64,000 nucleotides of DNA, from positions 582,001 through 646,000 of the forward strand of contig JAWRVZ010000063.1 of assembly GCA_037043235.1 (NCBI GenBank). Reading direction: 5' to 3'. The translations under genes and the position numbers were made by a program. This stretch comes from Rhodeus uyekii (Eukaryota > Chordata > Actinopteri > Cypriniformes > Acheilognathidae). Below are positions 11,501-19,380 of this stretch, one piece after another. The notes under the pieces were generated by a model, which had not been told where the DNA came from, made no database searches, and worked only from the letters and a program-made list of their open reading frames with translations. Each line of letters begins with the position of its first letter. Within the stretch, counting starts at the first letter, position 1.

Positions 11501-14500
11501 ACATTAAAGAGCTTGAGTATTTAACGCAGCAAACAACATAACTGTTATTGTCCGTTGGTGTGGACACCAATATAGTTATCTTTCTGCACACCTACCTGAC
11601 ACACATTTTCATTCAGTAAGATACTGCCAGCTTTCTCCTCTGAGAGTCTTTTATTACCCGAGAGTCCTTCATCAGATTGTGAATTTTCTTCTCTTTCAGA
11701 AGACAGGCCATAACTAGATTCAAACATCTGAATGAAATGCCAGATATTCAGGTTATTCAATTAAGTAAGCCTTTATAAAGATTGATTTAAATAGTTTTAA
11801 TTCAGTTCATTGGATATTGGTACTTACTAGGAATGCATTTAACTGATTAGAAGCAGTTGTACTCAATAAAGAAATAATAACAGACTATTTTCAGGAGTTA
11901 TTTTCACTGACCTCTGAACTTGAGCTTCTGAGAGCATCAGTGCCATCCTCTGCTGAATCTGGTTGAACTGTATGAGGCATTGCAGGGGCATCTGTGCTTT
12001 TTAGTATTGGGTCAGTTGGCGTGTTGATGGACTCAGAAGACAGCTTATTCTTACTTGATGAGTTTTGTTCCATCCCTTAATTTACAATACAATTAAAGAT
12101 TGTAAAACAAAAGACAACTTAATACTAAATAAACTTGCTGAATAGATTCAATTACTTTTCATAGAAAATAATAAAGCTCTGGGGTACGTTTCCCAAAAGC
12201 ATCGTTAGACAACTATGGTCACATGTTCTGTCGTTATCAGCATAGTTCAAGAAGTCAGCTCAAGTTCAACAACAATCATTGGCAAAGCTCTCGAGCTGTG
12301 GTTAAAAACAGTCTCTTGTTTGGATGAGGTGGACTTATTAAATCCTTATCTTGAGCAAAATAAGCAAGCTGACATTCAGTTATAATCTATATCTTTTATT
12401 TGGAATACATACAAATTTAATTTATGTCTCTTAGTTTGTCAAGAGATTTATAGCGCCAGTTTTGAAGCTCTAGTACGTAAGGAAAGCCTATGATTTAATC
12501 TGGAAATAAAGCAGAATAACTGAGAAAAATGTGAATTAGTCCTCAGATGTCCGTAATTTATAGCAACAAATCTAGCATTGATTTGATTATCTCCACCACC
12601 TGCATCTCAACAGTAAACAATGTGGTTAAATGGCAAATGCAGTTTCAGAAAACAGTTCTGAATATATTGTTTATTTCTTCAACAATGCATCGTACTATAG
12701 TAGTTAAACAGTGAGATAAGTCGTTTTAGGGGAAGGTTGGGAAAATGTGACTCTGATTTTTGGCCATGTCCCTAATCAGGTCGTCCAATATGATTTTAAT
12801 AAAATAACAAAACCTGATCTTGTAGATTGTCCAGATGAGCAAATCTTCTGTGACTTCACCTGTGAAGGATAATGCTATTAGCCCAATTTTCCTTTGTCCT
12901 CATATCCTTTAAACTAACTAAAAATTATCAAAGAGAACCTTAAAACTCAAATAGTTATAGTACCTTTCTTTTAGGCATGAGAATTGGTTCAGCTTCAATG
13001 GAGCTTTCTAGAATCTTTTTGGTGGGTTTCCGTTGTCTCTTTGTGCTTAGAGACACACCATCACCTATTCAAAACGATGAACAATCATTTCTTTTTTACT
13101 TATTTTTGTTGTGATAAAAAGTACTGAATATAGTAAAACAATACATTCAATAAAACGTTGTAAAAATGAAGAAGAAAAAAAGTGGTTCTGGCTAGCACAT
13201 ATGACCACTGCATATGGTAAAACAATGTCTATTTTTCAAAACAGTCATAAAATTGGCGAATTTCTTCAGAAATAACTACTCACCAATGGGTAAAGCATTT
13301 TGTCTTTGAAGGTGTTCCCTTTGGGAAATTTCCGCACAAGGTGATGGGACTGTTTCTGGAGGTGGAGTTAATGTGTCGACTGACAGCACTTGACTCTCTT
13401 GACACGGCGTGGGATGTATCGAAGGATTGCTCCGAGACAGGTCATCTGGAGGAGGAGTCTGTAATTCTGGCAGGGGCCTTGACAAACCTTGTTCTGTTAC
13501 CTGAGGATTTTGAATACTTTCTCCAGATGTTTTCTCCACCGAGTCACTGCAGTTGTGGTTTTCCACCTATTCATAAATTAAAAAAATAAATAAAAAATAA
13601 ATGTCAGAATGTTAAAGCGAATTACAGAATACAAGAAAACTTACACATCCAACTTGAACTTGATTAGCTAGCATAAACTGGGCTACCTTAGTAAACGACT
13701 CTGGTTTCTTTTTTGCTTTCTTCTTAGTGGAAAACAATTGATCGTATTCCTCTGTCCATTCTATGAGTCTTTTGCTAGGTTTTCTAATACGTTTACATTC
13801 TGTGAAAAGCACAAAACATTTTGAGCCCACTTCAAAAGTCCAAGATTTCACACAATCCTTAGATGCTAGTAGTATTTAGCTTACCTGTAGGGGTCTCGTT
13901 TTGACAGTTGCCTTGAACATTTTCGGGTGCATTGATGGAAGTTGCTTTCTCGGGCACAACAGAACAAGACTTATTTGAACCACCCACCAAAATGTCACAA
14001 TTTTCTGAGGGCAATCCTGTGTCTTGAATGCAAATACTTTTGTCTACATGTAACGCTTTGTTATTGTCTTGCTCAAACTTCTGCCAACGCTTTTTGGGCA
14101 CATTAGACGAGAACTTGGTCTCTGGTTCCTCTGAGGGCAGGTGATGCTCAGATAGCTTGTCAAATGAAGCTTCAGAGCGAATGTTTGCTGTGATCTCGGT
14201 AGTTTTCTTTTGTGAACACATTTTTTTACTAAGTCTTTGAGCATTTTTTGAAGAGTTTAGCTGATGATTTTCCTGGATGATATTTGTCCCACACTTCAGC
14301 TTAATCTTCTTGTGTTTGGATGTGATTTTTCCAAGTTTACATTTTTGTGTAACTACTGCGTTTGCCGTGGTCAGCTCATCCTTCACATTTGGAACCAGTG
14401 ATGGTTCCTCTTTAATAAGTTCATTTTTGGGTAATGGTTCTATTAACAATGCTGTTCCATCTTTTTCCCGGCTATCGTGCATATCCTTGAGCATCATTAG

Positions 14501-17500
14501 GAATGTGCTAAACTTATAGTTTGCATCAGGATGAAATGACAGAGGCTTGCCACTGTGTTCATTTGCTAATGATTTGAAGGTTATTTCGCTCATGTTCTCC
14601 ATATCTTCCATATTTAAGCGCAAAGATGGGGTAGAACTAGAAGATAAATCAGAAACGTGACTCTCTTGTTTGAATTTGGAGGAATGAAAGGCAACAGGTG
14701 CTTGAGATATCAAAGAAGCTGCATCTTCAGATTTGACTAAATGTTCATTGTCTTTGCAACTCTGAAGATCGGATGATAGTTGGGTGTGTGTGCTAATGTT
14801 TAAGTCTTCTGTCAGATCACTGCTTGCTGTAGTTGTCATCTTCTGTGAAGGGCCATTGTTGTCTACGTCTGTTGTTTCAGGTAATGGAAAGTCAGAAGAA
14901 GATACACAATTCTCTACGTCAACATTTGAGGTTAACTCTTGGTTTACCAGTTGTTTCTTTATCCACTCTTCCTCCTCCATTGCCTTTAGTGCTCTTGTCA
15001 TCAGGCGACTACTTGCCGGAAGGCACTTCACTCTCCGTCCAAGAGCTTTCCTGGCTTCGGTAGATAGATGTTGCAGTCCGGTGATGTGATTGTCCTTGGA
15101 TTTCATGCTTGCTGTATCTGGCATTTTAATTTTACAAGATACCTTCCCGAAAGAACAATTCACAGATTTAATTCCAGCACGACCAAGTCCCCCATTGACT
15201 TGACTTTTCCCTGTTTTACTGAACCAAAGGCCACCCTGGTTCTCCACATTCTTTTTGATTTCTTTGTCATTTGTAATGGGAAGCTGACTTGGGGTTGAGT
15301 TTGATTGTTCGATATTTGATATTCTCTCAGCGCTTTTGGGACATCTGCGGATCTGTGGTACAGAATCAATGTCAGAGTAGGGACTGTCCAATACTTCCAT
15401 AATTGTATCCTTCTCGTAATAAAATTCCTCAGATGTTTTCAAATGTGTTGAAGACCTTCTTTGTTTCTTTTTGTTTTTAGACCCCTGATTAAGTGGAAAG
15501 GTGTTCAGGTGGTCTTTTTGTGTAACTGTTCCATTGCTCAGAAGACTAACGTTGGGTAATTCCACTCTCACAGACACATTGTTTTCGGTGTTATTTGTGG
15601 CTCCTTCAGAGATTGTTTTGGAGAAGTCTGAACGTGAAGTGGTGACCCTTGGCTTCTCCAGGAGAAGTGCTTCTGCTTCAACCACACTAGCTCTCCAAGA
15701 GTTTAGAAAACGCTTGGGTATCTGCAAAGTAACCCAAGAGTAACAATTTCACAAAGGTTTTAAAACGGTGTCACAATATCCATTTAACTGAAAGGATGTT
15801 TCAGAAATTACAGAGTGTCTGGCATTTTCATCTTGTTGGCGTCCACTTCCTCTCACAAAAGGGAGATTGTTAAACTGATATCCACCCACAAATATATGAG
15901 TAGATCGCTCAGGAACCCATGCCTGTTCTTCAGGTTCCCCAAATGTCTTGAGGAAATACTGACGATTGGTCCTCTCTGGTGGCTCTGAAACACAATTGCA
16001 CAATGCAATTCATGGAAGGACAATGCACAATTTTGTGGGTTGATTATGTGGAAAAAAACGACTGAAAAGTTATGATTCTGGTTCATGAAATTACGAAAAG
16101 TGGCATCTGCAGTATGGCTTCTGTGATTGTGTACTTACCTTTAATTCTGTGGTAAACGCCCTCAATTGGGTGAACAGTCACCTGACATGGCCACCATGGT
16201 CTACGGTTGAATTTAGCCCATATAACTTCACCCTCCAAATATTTAACTGGTGGAAGAGCCTTTGTTTTCAATTTTTTGGTCTGATGGTAGACATCATATA
16301 TAAGTTAGGTTAATTATGTTAAAAGAATATGTAAGAACATAAAATAATATAGTCCTACAAGAAAACATTTTTATGTACATCCCATACCACTGAAGTCCAT
16401 TCATCAGTTTCTTTTTTAATTAATATTTATATATTATTATTATATTATTGTCATTGTTGTTATTATTGGTTTTATTATTATATTCATTGTTTGCCTATCT
16501 ATTTGCTTTATTTTCCCATTTGTTTCATGTATCTCTTTACCTAATTAACATTATTTATTTTAATATTTAAGGTTCCATGTTTTTTAAACGCTAATTACAA
16601 GTTTATAATTATACCTATTTACTAATGTAGTCTATATAGACATATACTAGTTAGCCTATATCTATATATTCATAATTTCTACTATTAAAATAGCCTAATA
16701 ATCCTATAATAGGCTATAATACACTGTCAGGATTCAATGTAACTGTTTGAATTTACATAGGCAAATGCTTAAGGGAATTATTGGATTATTGTTGCAGTGA
16801 TTATTATATTTCTAGCATGTTATATGTTTGGCAGCAGTTAAATGATTGGCAACCCTAAATGATGGAGTGTTTAGCTTTTCATATCTTAAACAACCATGTA
16901 TGAAGACACATCATGGCCATATTCCAGAATGACAATGTCAAGATTCATCAGATTCAAACTGTGAAAGAATGGTTGTGAAGGAGTATGAAGAATCATTTTC
17001 ACTCTTGAATCGGTTCCTCTGTGTCTAGAGCTTAAATTCATTGAAAGTGTTTGGGATGTGCTGGAGGAGACTTTACAGAGTGATGGACTCTTGCATTGAC
17101 AACACAAGATCTTGACCCAAAAATTATGCACCTCTTGATGGAAATAAATGTTCTGACGTTATTTCCAACAAGAGCTGCATCAATTTCTGGTCAAGATCTT
17201 GGTCAAGAATAGTATTTTTGGGGGGGCTTGGTAGTGTACAATAGGCTATAATATAATATATCCATGTCTTAATACTGCATTCTCCATAATTGTTTTAACT
17301 AAAAATAAAATATGTATTAATAATATCCATTTCTGATGGATATAGATCCTAGATTGCTATGGCCAAGCAGGTTTGTTTAAACTTGTGGCCACTAGAAATA
17401 GATCTCGAGGACACGACTTGTCACCATAAAAAGAAAAAAAAGTAATTTTTCAATAAATATTTAATGATTCATTGGATGTTTTACATTTTATGAGCATATT

Positions 17501-18006
17501 TTATAAATGATTATATTATCAAATATTAAATTATTGATAACTAAACATGTATTAATAACTAAATGATGTAAATTGACATGTTCCTCATTTTAAAAGCTTT
17601 CGGAACAGTTGGTTGATATCTAATAATGTCGGTGGTGGTTTGTTGGTGAACTTGCCATTATAATCCCGGAAGGCCTGCTCACAAGAGAAGAAAGCCCACA
17701 ATCACTTTTAGACTTGTCTTCAAAGACGACTTCTTGCCCCAAGGATGAGCGAACCTTTGAAATTTTGCTTCTAGGCTTGACATCCAATTTTGTCTTTACA
17801 TTTTTGTTTGTTCTATGTTCTCTCTTTGAGCCACACGAGGCTCTTTCCAGCCGGGACACTGTCTCTGAATCCATAACTTCATCCTCGTCCTCATCTTCAA
17901 AAAGAATTGACTCAAAGTGTAGTCCATTTGCAAATGGACTGGATGAGTCCAAACTAAAATCAGGACTGGGTGGGGACGTGCCGCTGTCAGTCACAGTTGC
18001 ATCCAT
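2049..18006 (-). CDS. nsd1: nsd1 histone H3K36 methyltransferase (22 coding exons)
   Basis: Nuclear SET-domain enzyme that mono- and dimethylates histone H3 lysine 36 and acts as a nuclear-receptor cofactor. Every exon is flanked by AC on the left and CT on the right of the plus strand (GT-AG introns on minus), and phases join to 5679 nt, 1892 residues plus TGA. Approximate domain order: PWWP1 121-190, receptor-interaction region near 617, PHD1 1116-1161, PHD2 1164-1215, PHD3 1230-1275, PHD4 1281-1320, PWWP2 1328-1420, AWS 1466-1515, SET 1517-1640, post-SET 1641-1657, PHD5/C5HCH 1690-1775. Motifs such as YNLECLGNGKTVCKCGA and ISKLDGRLSC with GPxPLEPGEIRE fit NSD1 rather than NSD2 or NSD3. Human NSD1 is about 2700 residues; most of the shortfall is in the N-terminus and C-terminal tail. 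The start at 18006 is the first in-frame ATG after an in-frame TGA, but the N-terminus is uncertain (see 18007-18139). Confidence 0.95.
2771..2972 (-). CDS. nsd1: nsd1 coding exon 21 (PHD5)
   Basis: Residues 1659-1725 plus one base. A basic Lys/Arg stretch, then EDECFSCGDGGQIVSC and CPKVYHADCLNLTKRPAG. Acceptor CTATCAG, donor GTCAGT. Confidence 0.96.
3063..3385 (-). mobile_element. decayed Tc1-like transposase fragment
   Basis: Minus-strand reading contains degraded pieces typical of Tc1/mariner transposase C-termini, such as a VFGMCWRRLYREM segment in the place of the usual WDVLEK motif, and MEI/IEI near the end. It is similar over most of its length to 16795-17215 in opposite orientation. 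Frameshifts and stops show it is inactive. Lies in the intron between exons 20 and 21. Confidence 0.65.
3530..3636 (-). CDS. nsd1: nsd1 coding exon 20 (SET end and post-SET)
   Basis: Residues 1623-1658. ELTFNYNLECLGNG holds the ELTFNY pseudoknot motif, and CKCGASNCSGFLG the post-SET zinc Cys. The Glu-Cys wording (NLEC) and KTVCKCGA match NSD1 rather than NSD2/NSD3. Donor GTAAGC, acceptor CTTTAAAG. Confidence 0.97.
3736..3877 (-). CDS. nsd1: nsd1 coding exon 19 (catalytic SET core)
   Basis: Residues 1576-1622 plus one base. DRIIDAGPKGNEARFMNHSC and PNCETQKWTVNGDTRVGLFA include the NHSC methyl-donor-binding motif. The residue after GN is Glu, where human NSD1 and NSD2 have Tyr. Donor GTAAGT, acceptor TCTGGAAG. 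Confidence 0.97.
3965..4081 (-). CDS. nsd1: nsd1 coding exon 18 (SET)
   Basis: Residues 1537-1575. FVNEYVGEVIDEEECRSRI and NFYMLTLDK form the SET-N and SET-I region. Acceptor CGACCCAAG lacks a strong pyrimidine tract; donor GTGAGT. Human has GEFVNEYVGELID at the same place. Confidence 0.95.
4457..4726 (-). CDS. nsd1: nsd1 coding exon 17 (AWS, pre-SET)
   Basis: Residues 1447-1536. The Cys-rich AWS motif CNCKATDENPCG, ECINRMLLYECHPQVC and CQNQCFSKRQ binds structural zinc next to the SET fold. The SET domain begins at VEIFRTLSRGWGL. Acceptor CCAATAG, donor GTGAGC. Confidence 0.97.
4808..4920 (-). CDS. nsd1: nsd1 coding exon 16 (helical linker)
   Basis: Residues 1409-1446. LQAEKELRQLQEDRQNYKKP matches the human KELRQLQEDRKNDKKPPPYKHIK linker between PWWP2 and the catalytic module. 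Acceptor TGGTTTAG, donor GTACAT. Confidence 0.94.
5131..5751. mobile_element. pogo/Tigger-like MITE with perfect terminal repeats
   Basis: Left end CAGTAATACCTCGGTTTATG and right end CATAAACCGAGGTATTACTG are exact reverse complements (22 bp in all), flanked by TA at 5129-5130 and 5752-5753, the Tc1/mariner-superfamily target-site duplication. Subterminal parts repeat the motif of TACGAGC words. Interior has no transposase frame. In the intron between exons 15 and 16. Confidence 0.85.
5945..6018. repeat. fragment of dispersed MITE (GGTTTGGAATGACAT type)
   Basis: GGTTTGGAATGACATTAGG and ACTATTCCTTTAAAG match terminal pieces of the element at 25637-26040. Confidence 0.45.
6019..6370. repeat. 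pyrimidine-rich intronic block
   Basis: C/T-rich sequence with loosely repeated units around GGCTCTGCC, GGCTTCGGC and CTCCATC. Looks like a degenerate repeat or retroelement remnant; family not recognised. Confidence 0.3.
6672..6877 (-). CDS. nsd1: nsd1 coding exon 15 (PWWP2)
   Basis: Residues 1340-1408. WWPAEV, MRHDVGEFPVLFFGSNDYLW and ARVFPYMEGD are nearly invariant in the NSD family. Donor GTATCT, acceptor TTTGTTAG. Confidence 0.96.
6958..7114 (-). CDS. nsd1: nsd1 coding exon 14 (PHD4, start of PWWP2)
   Basis: Residues 1288-1339. GGSLLCCESCPAAFHREC and WYCNDCRAGKKPHY complete PHD4; VVWVKVGRYR starts PWWP2. Acceptor CTCTATAG, donor GTCAGC, split Arg codon (AG|A). Confidence 0.95.
7508..7575 (-). 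mobile_element. truncated SINE tail
   Basis: Plus strand reads ATTTGGCAGACGCTTTTATC and CAAAGCGACTTTGCATTCAAGG, the reverse complement of the SINE tail. The tRNA-like head is missing. Confidence 0.65.
7958..8555. mobile_element. Tigger-like element, left-truncated
   Basis: Shares long near-identical blocks with 55400-55776 and 59075-59454, such as CGGCAGCCGTATTG, AACGGTTTCCCAGGATGCC and CACATTAACCGCG, ending in GAGGGATCACT. The left terminal repeat is missing. It is longer than the other copies by an internal segment at about 8170-8490. Confidence 0.75.
8199..8392 (+). pseudogene. C-terminal tail of Tigger-like transposase, broken
   Basis: Plus-strand frame reads an acidic segment (ANIDDPAPISDDEALPELI), a stop at 8256-8258, then a Ser-rich segment ending QDTTVIDECRAT and another stop. 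The acidic plus poly-Ser character fits the tail of a pogo-type transposase, and it lies inside a Tigger-like element. Assignment is by context; no catalytic residues remain. Confidence 0.4.
8656..8835 (-). CDS. nsd1: nsd1 coding exon 13 (PHD3)
   Basis: Residues 1228-1287 plus one base. RCIRCPVAYHAND and CPNHFTPRKGCRNHEHVNVS are almost identical to human NSD1, and CFVCSE opens PHD4. Donor GTTAAT lies only 24 nt from the end of a transposon in the following intron. Confidence 0.95.
9476..9676 (-). CDS. nsd1: nsd1 coding exon 12 (PHD2)
   Basis: Residues 1161-1227. Contains SCFACKNLGEDVRRC, CGKFYHGEC and FRCPLHVCLSC, the zinc ligands of PHD2. Human NSD1 has the same spacing. Donor GTTTGT after SVSK, acceptor TTTGAATAG. 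Confidence 0.93.
9766..9889 (-). CDS. nsd1: nsd1 coding exon 11 (PHD1)
   Basis: Residues 1120-1160 plus one base. ACEKQGDLLLCEGQCCGTFH completes the Cys4-His-Cys3 pattern begun in exon 10 (VCQ|AC). Acceptor TTTCTGAAG, donor GTGAGG. Not obvious as a long open frame but unmistakable against NSD1. Confidence 0.93.
10012..10230. repeat. possible retroelement-flank repeat
   Basis: Purine-rich run with GGCAAAACAGGATC, AGACAGCTAGACAGGACTA and similar words often seen in fish LTR-associated repeats. Family not determined. Confidence 0.25.
10685..10915 (+). repeat. LTR-like fragment
   Basis: TCGTGGTTGTCTTGTTTACT, TGTCTCGTCATCAATCAC and ATCCCTTGTTTATTTAATCC resemble 35775-35945 and the solo LTR at 62770-63125 in composition and shared words. 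No clear ends. Confidence 0.35.
11030..11210. repeat. AT-rich dispersed repeat (AATTACT type)
   Basis: Repeated words TAATTACT, AATTACTTCCTGAAATG; related in pattern to 28490-28600 and 33585-33665, probably ends of a hAT-like element. Confidence 0.3.
11596..11727 (-). CDS. nsd1: nsd1 coding exon 10 (linker into PHD1)
   Basis: Residues 1076-1119. Acidic, Ser-rich linker ending in LNENVCQ, which matches human KENVCQ and carries the first zinc-binding Cys of PHD1. Acceptor TTTCATTCAG, donor GTAGGT. Confidence 0.9.
11912..12075 (-). CDS. nsd1: nsd1 coding exon 9 (linker)
   Basis: Residues 1021-1075, a polar Ser/Thr/Glu-rich linker without recognisable motif. Acceptor AAATTAAG is poor, donor GTCAGT good. 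Phase 0 at the donor joins it to exon 10. Confidence 0.75.
12180..12300. repeat. dispersed repeat fragment
   Basis: TTTCCCAAAAGCATCGTTAG and CAACTATGGTCACATG are words I know from common fish DNA-transposon ends. Single copy in this window. Confidence 0.35.
12814..12859 (-). CDS. nsd1: nsd1 coding exon 8 (46-nt microexon)
   Basis: Residues 1006-1020 plus one base. Inferred because exon 7 ends in phase 0 while exon 9 needs one preceding base. This 46-nt segment has acceptor TCCTTCACAG and donor GTTTTG and supplies exactly 15 codons plus G. The peptide VKSQKICSSGQSTRS is basic and Ser-rich like its surroundings. Transcript evidence would settle it. Confidence 0.65.
12964..13064 (-). CDS. nsd1: nsd1 coding exon 7
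   Basis: Residues 972-1005. KRQRKPTKKILES is nearly identical to the human KRQRKPTKKLLES segment. Donor GTACTA after PKRK is weak but the only one in frame; acceptor TTTTGAATAG. Confidence 0.9.
13284..13566 (-). CDS. nsd1: nsd1 coding exon 6 (variable linker)
   Basis: Residues 878-971 plus one base. Pro/Ser/Thr-rich linker with repeated TPPP motifs; little clear similarity to mammals beyond composition. Included because the frame is open throughout, acceptor (TATGAATAG) and donor (GTGAGT) are present, and both phases fit the neighbours. Confidence 0.8.
13645..13799 (-). CDS. nsd1: nsd1 coding exon 5
   Basis: Residues 826-877. RIRKPSKRLIEWTEEYDQLF followed by a Lys-rich run matches the human block RLRKPSKWLLEYTEEYDQIF. 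Acceptor TTTTCACAG, donor GTAAGT; the split Glu codon (G|AA) joins it to exon 4. Confidence 0.92.
13885..15721 (-). CDS. nsd1: nsd1 coding exon 4 (large central exon)
   Basis: An 1837-bp exon, residues 214-825 plus one base, equivalent to the very large internal exon typical of NSD1 genes. It is mostly Ser/Lys/Glu-rich and predicted disordered. Conserved islands include YKFSTFLMMLKDMHD near residue 615 (receptor-interaction region) and VPKKRWQKFEQ towards the end. Acceptor ACTTTGCAG, donor GTAAGC. The long open frame without stops and the retained islands show it is coding. Confidence 0.93.
15812..15984 (-). CDS. nsd1: nsd1 coding exon 3 (second half of PWWP1)
   Basis: Residues 156-213. NRQYFLKTFGEPEEQAWV aligns with the human segment YRQYYVEAFGDPSERAWV. 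Acceptor TTTCAG. The donor GTAATT follows the codons ARHS and leads in phase 0 into IPKRFLNSW, as in the human KVPQKILSKW junction. Confidence 0.9.
16139..16280 (-). CDS. nsd1: nsd1 coding exon 2 (first half of PWWP1)
   Basis: Residues 109-155 plus one base. Carries the PWWP core GEVIWAKFNRRPWWPC, closely matching GDLIWAKFKRRPWWPC of human NSD1. PWWP domains bind methylated H3K36 and DNA. Acceptor ends in ACCATCAG and donor is GTAAGT. The acceptor choice is supported by phase 0 with the preceding exon and no stop between. Confidence 0.9.
16281..16794. other. AT-rich intron sequence
   Basis: Runs of TTATTATTATT and TATATA; no feature beyond low complexity. Confidence 0.4.
16795..17215 (+). 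mobile_element. decayed Tc1-like transposase fragment
   Basis: Plus strand retains TTGGGATGTGCTGGAGGAG, AAGATCTTGACCCAAAAAT and CTTGATGGAAATAAATGTT, all characteristic of Tc1-like transposase 3' coding sequence, but with several stops. In nsd1's intron between exons 1 and 2, opposite orientation to the related copy at 3063-3385. Confidence 0.7.
17683..18006 (-). CDS. nsd1: nsd1 coding exon 1 (residues 1-108)
   Basis: Encodes the N-terminal low-complexity region: Ser/Pro-rich start, a block with SPFANGLHFES, an acidic run EDEDEDE, then a basic Lys/Arg stretch. The NGLHFE and acidic block resembles a segment of human NSD1 that lies well inside its N-terminus (NGFLHFENF), so this ATG may not be the ancestral start. 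The donor is GTGAGC right after the codons for GLSSL; the open frame continues beyond it but loses similarity. Phase 0 at the donor. Confidence 0.75.
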
Positions 18007-18052
18007 TTCGAGACAGATGTGTCAATAACTCAGTCTGGCAATCGGAGTTCAT
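17987..18052 (-). promoter_or_regulatory. upstream ORF overlapping the nsd1 start
   Basis: ATG at 18050-18052, 21 codons (MNSDCQTELLTHLSRNGCNC, then D), stop TGA at 17987-17989. It overlaps the main ATG at 18006 out of frame. If the main start is right, it would be expected to reduce translation. Confidence 0.4.
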
Positions 18053-18139
18053 CGTCCGCACATAGTTACACAAGTCTTGCGGGTCCCTGTCAGGCCGAGG
18101 CAGGTCGGGATCCCCAAGGGTCAAATCTCCAAGGCTTTT
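18007..18139 (-). other. nsd1: nsd1 5' extension of exon 1 with a second open frame
   Basis: An acceptor (TATCTCTAG) lies at 18140. From the first base after it, a frame of 47 codons stays open through this stretch and past the assigned ATG, ending at TGA 17987-17989. It includes DPQDLCNYVRTMN, which loosely resembles RRLQDLASMINVEYLN upstream of the matching human block. It is in a different frame from exon 1. Either this is 5' UTR with an overlapping uORF, or the N-terminus is interrupted by a one-base frame change. Confidence 0.5.
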
Positions 18140-18689
18140 CTAGAGATAATAATTGAGTAAACTATGGCTCTTAAGTTTTTAACCCACGGACAGATGAGAC
18201 CGGAAGGGCCAGGGTCAAAGCCAAGTGTTTGTTTGCCAATTGGATCCAGCACCTGTGAAAAAGTATGGCAATGTGTTGAATCACTGAGAAGAATTGACTA
18301 TATCATATGTGACCATATTATACCAGCACTGCTCCATTATCTAAAAAACAAACTTGTATATAAGCATTCACTTCCTCAATATGAGTTAAAATATTGAAAT
18401 GAAATAAGCAGACAAATATAAATTGTGCTTGAATTCTCTAAAGCGTTTTACCCAAAAGTTATAAATAGTAAAGAATAGTAGTCATAGTAAAGCAAAGCTG
18501 GCAACAAGAGCCCAGCAATGTTGGGTACAAGATTATGAACCTTTAAAATTTTTTGCACAACTTTGACCTAAACTGTGATCACATCTTCATTTAAGACTTT
18601 TAACTACATAAAAATAATGATATATTTTAAGCTGATATAGTTACATATTTTCATTTATCAAATCCACATTGGTTCATTAATACCAAAAA

Positions 18690-19380
18690 GCTGTATTTTG
18701 GGCTCATCTATCCACAGAACATTCTTCCATTAGTCTTTTGGCTCATCCACATGGTTTTTGTCCAAGTTTAGACAGGCAGAGATGGTGCCCCTCTTTTCTG
18801 CCCTGTCCCTCCAGCTGGACGCTCAAACACTAGCCTAGATGTTACTCTCAGGTACTTTGTGACCTCCTTGAATATCATATGCCCTGCTAGGGCTTTCCTG
18901 TAGCTCAAATAGTAGAGTGTGGCCTTTGCAATGCCAAGGTCATGGGTTTGATTCCCAGGGAAAGCAAGAACTGATTAGAGTGTCAATGTGTACTTGAATG
19001 CAAATTCAGTTGCTTTGGATAAAAGTGTCTGCCAAATGCGTAAATGTAAATGCATTTGGAATTATTTCTGTAGAGTAAGAAAGTCCATTTGTACTCTCCA
19101 TAGAAATATTTCATAACTTTTTCAAGCCTAGTACGCATCAACAACTTTTTCAGAGCTTCTCAGAAATGTCTTTTGACCAGAAACTCATGTTTATCTTCAT
19201 ATAGTAATACGGGGCTGTCAAACTCACAACTGAATTTCATCCTCTATTTTTAAAACACCTGCTCCATGATGAACTATTGAAATATTATGATCTAGTTAAT
19301 CCTAAATGCAACTTTCTCCACAAAAAAGGATATTTACACCTGCATAATTTTGCTCAATGAGTGAAACACACAAGATAAGC
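18690..19380. repeat. dispersed repeat interrupted by a SINE
   Basis: TCTATCCACAGAACATTCTT and following sequence resemble a widespread fish repeat; the part after 19054 continues with AGAGCTTCTCAGAAATGTC. A SINE sits at 18891-19053. Family unnamed here. Confidence 0.4.
18891..19053 (+). mobile_element. tRNA-derived SINE, near full length
   Basis: Head TCCTGTAGCTCAAATAGTAG with A-box, B-box context GGTCATGGGTTTGATTCC, tail GCTTTGGATAAAAGTGTCTG and ATGTAAATG end. Best-preserved member in the window. Confidence 0.85.

Noticed and set aside
12045..12075. Alternative start or acceptor for nsd1 exon 9 (AATAAG before LSSES)
   Set aside because: It would join exon 7 in frame without the microexon, but it lacks a pyrimidine tract; kept only as the competing model.
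13859..13884. Coding continuation of the large nsd1 exon
   Set aside because: Sequence after the GTAAGC donor is intron; exon 5 completes the split Glu codon.
17620..17682. Coding continuation of nsd1 exon 1 to the end of the open frame
   Set aside because: A strong donor (GTGAGC) at 17682 gives the right phase into PWWP1, and the residues beyond it resemble nothing in NSD1.
2709..18006. Gene identity as NSD2 or NSD3
   Set aside because: The SET/post-SET wording, the long central exon, YKFST..LMMLKDMHD and the PHD5/C5HCH block match NSD1.
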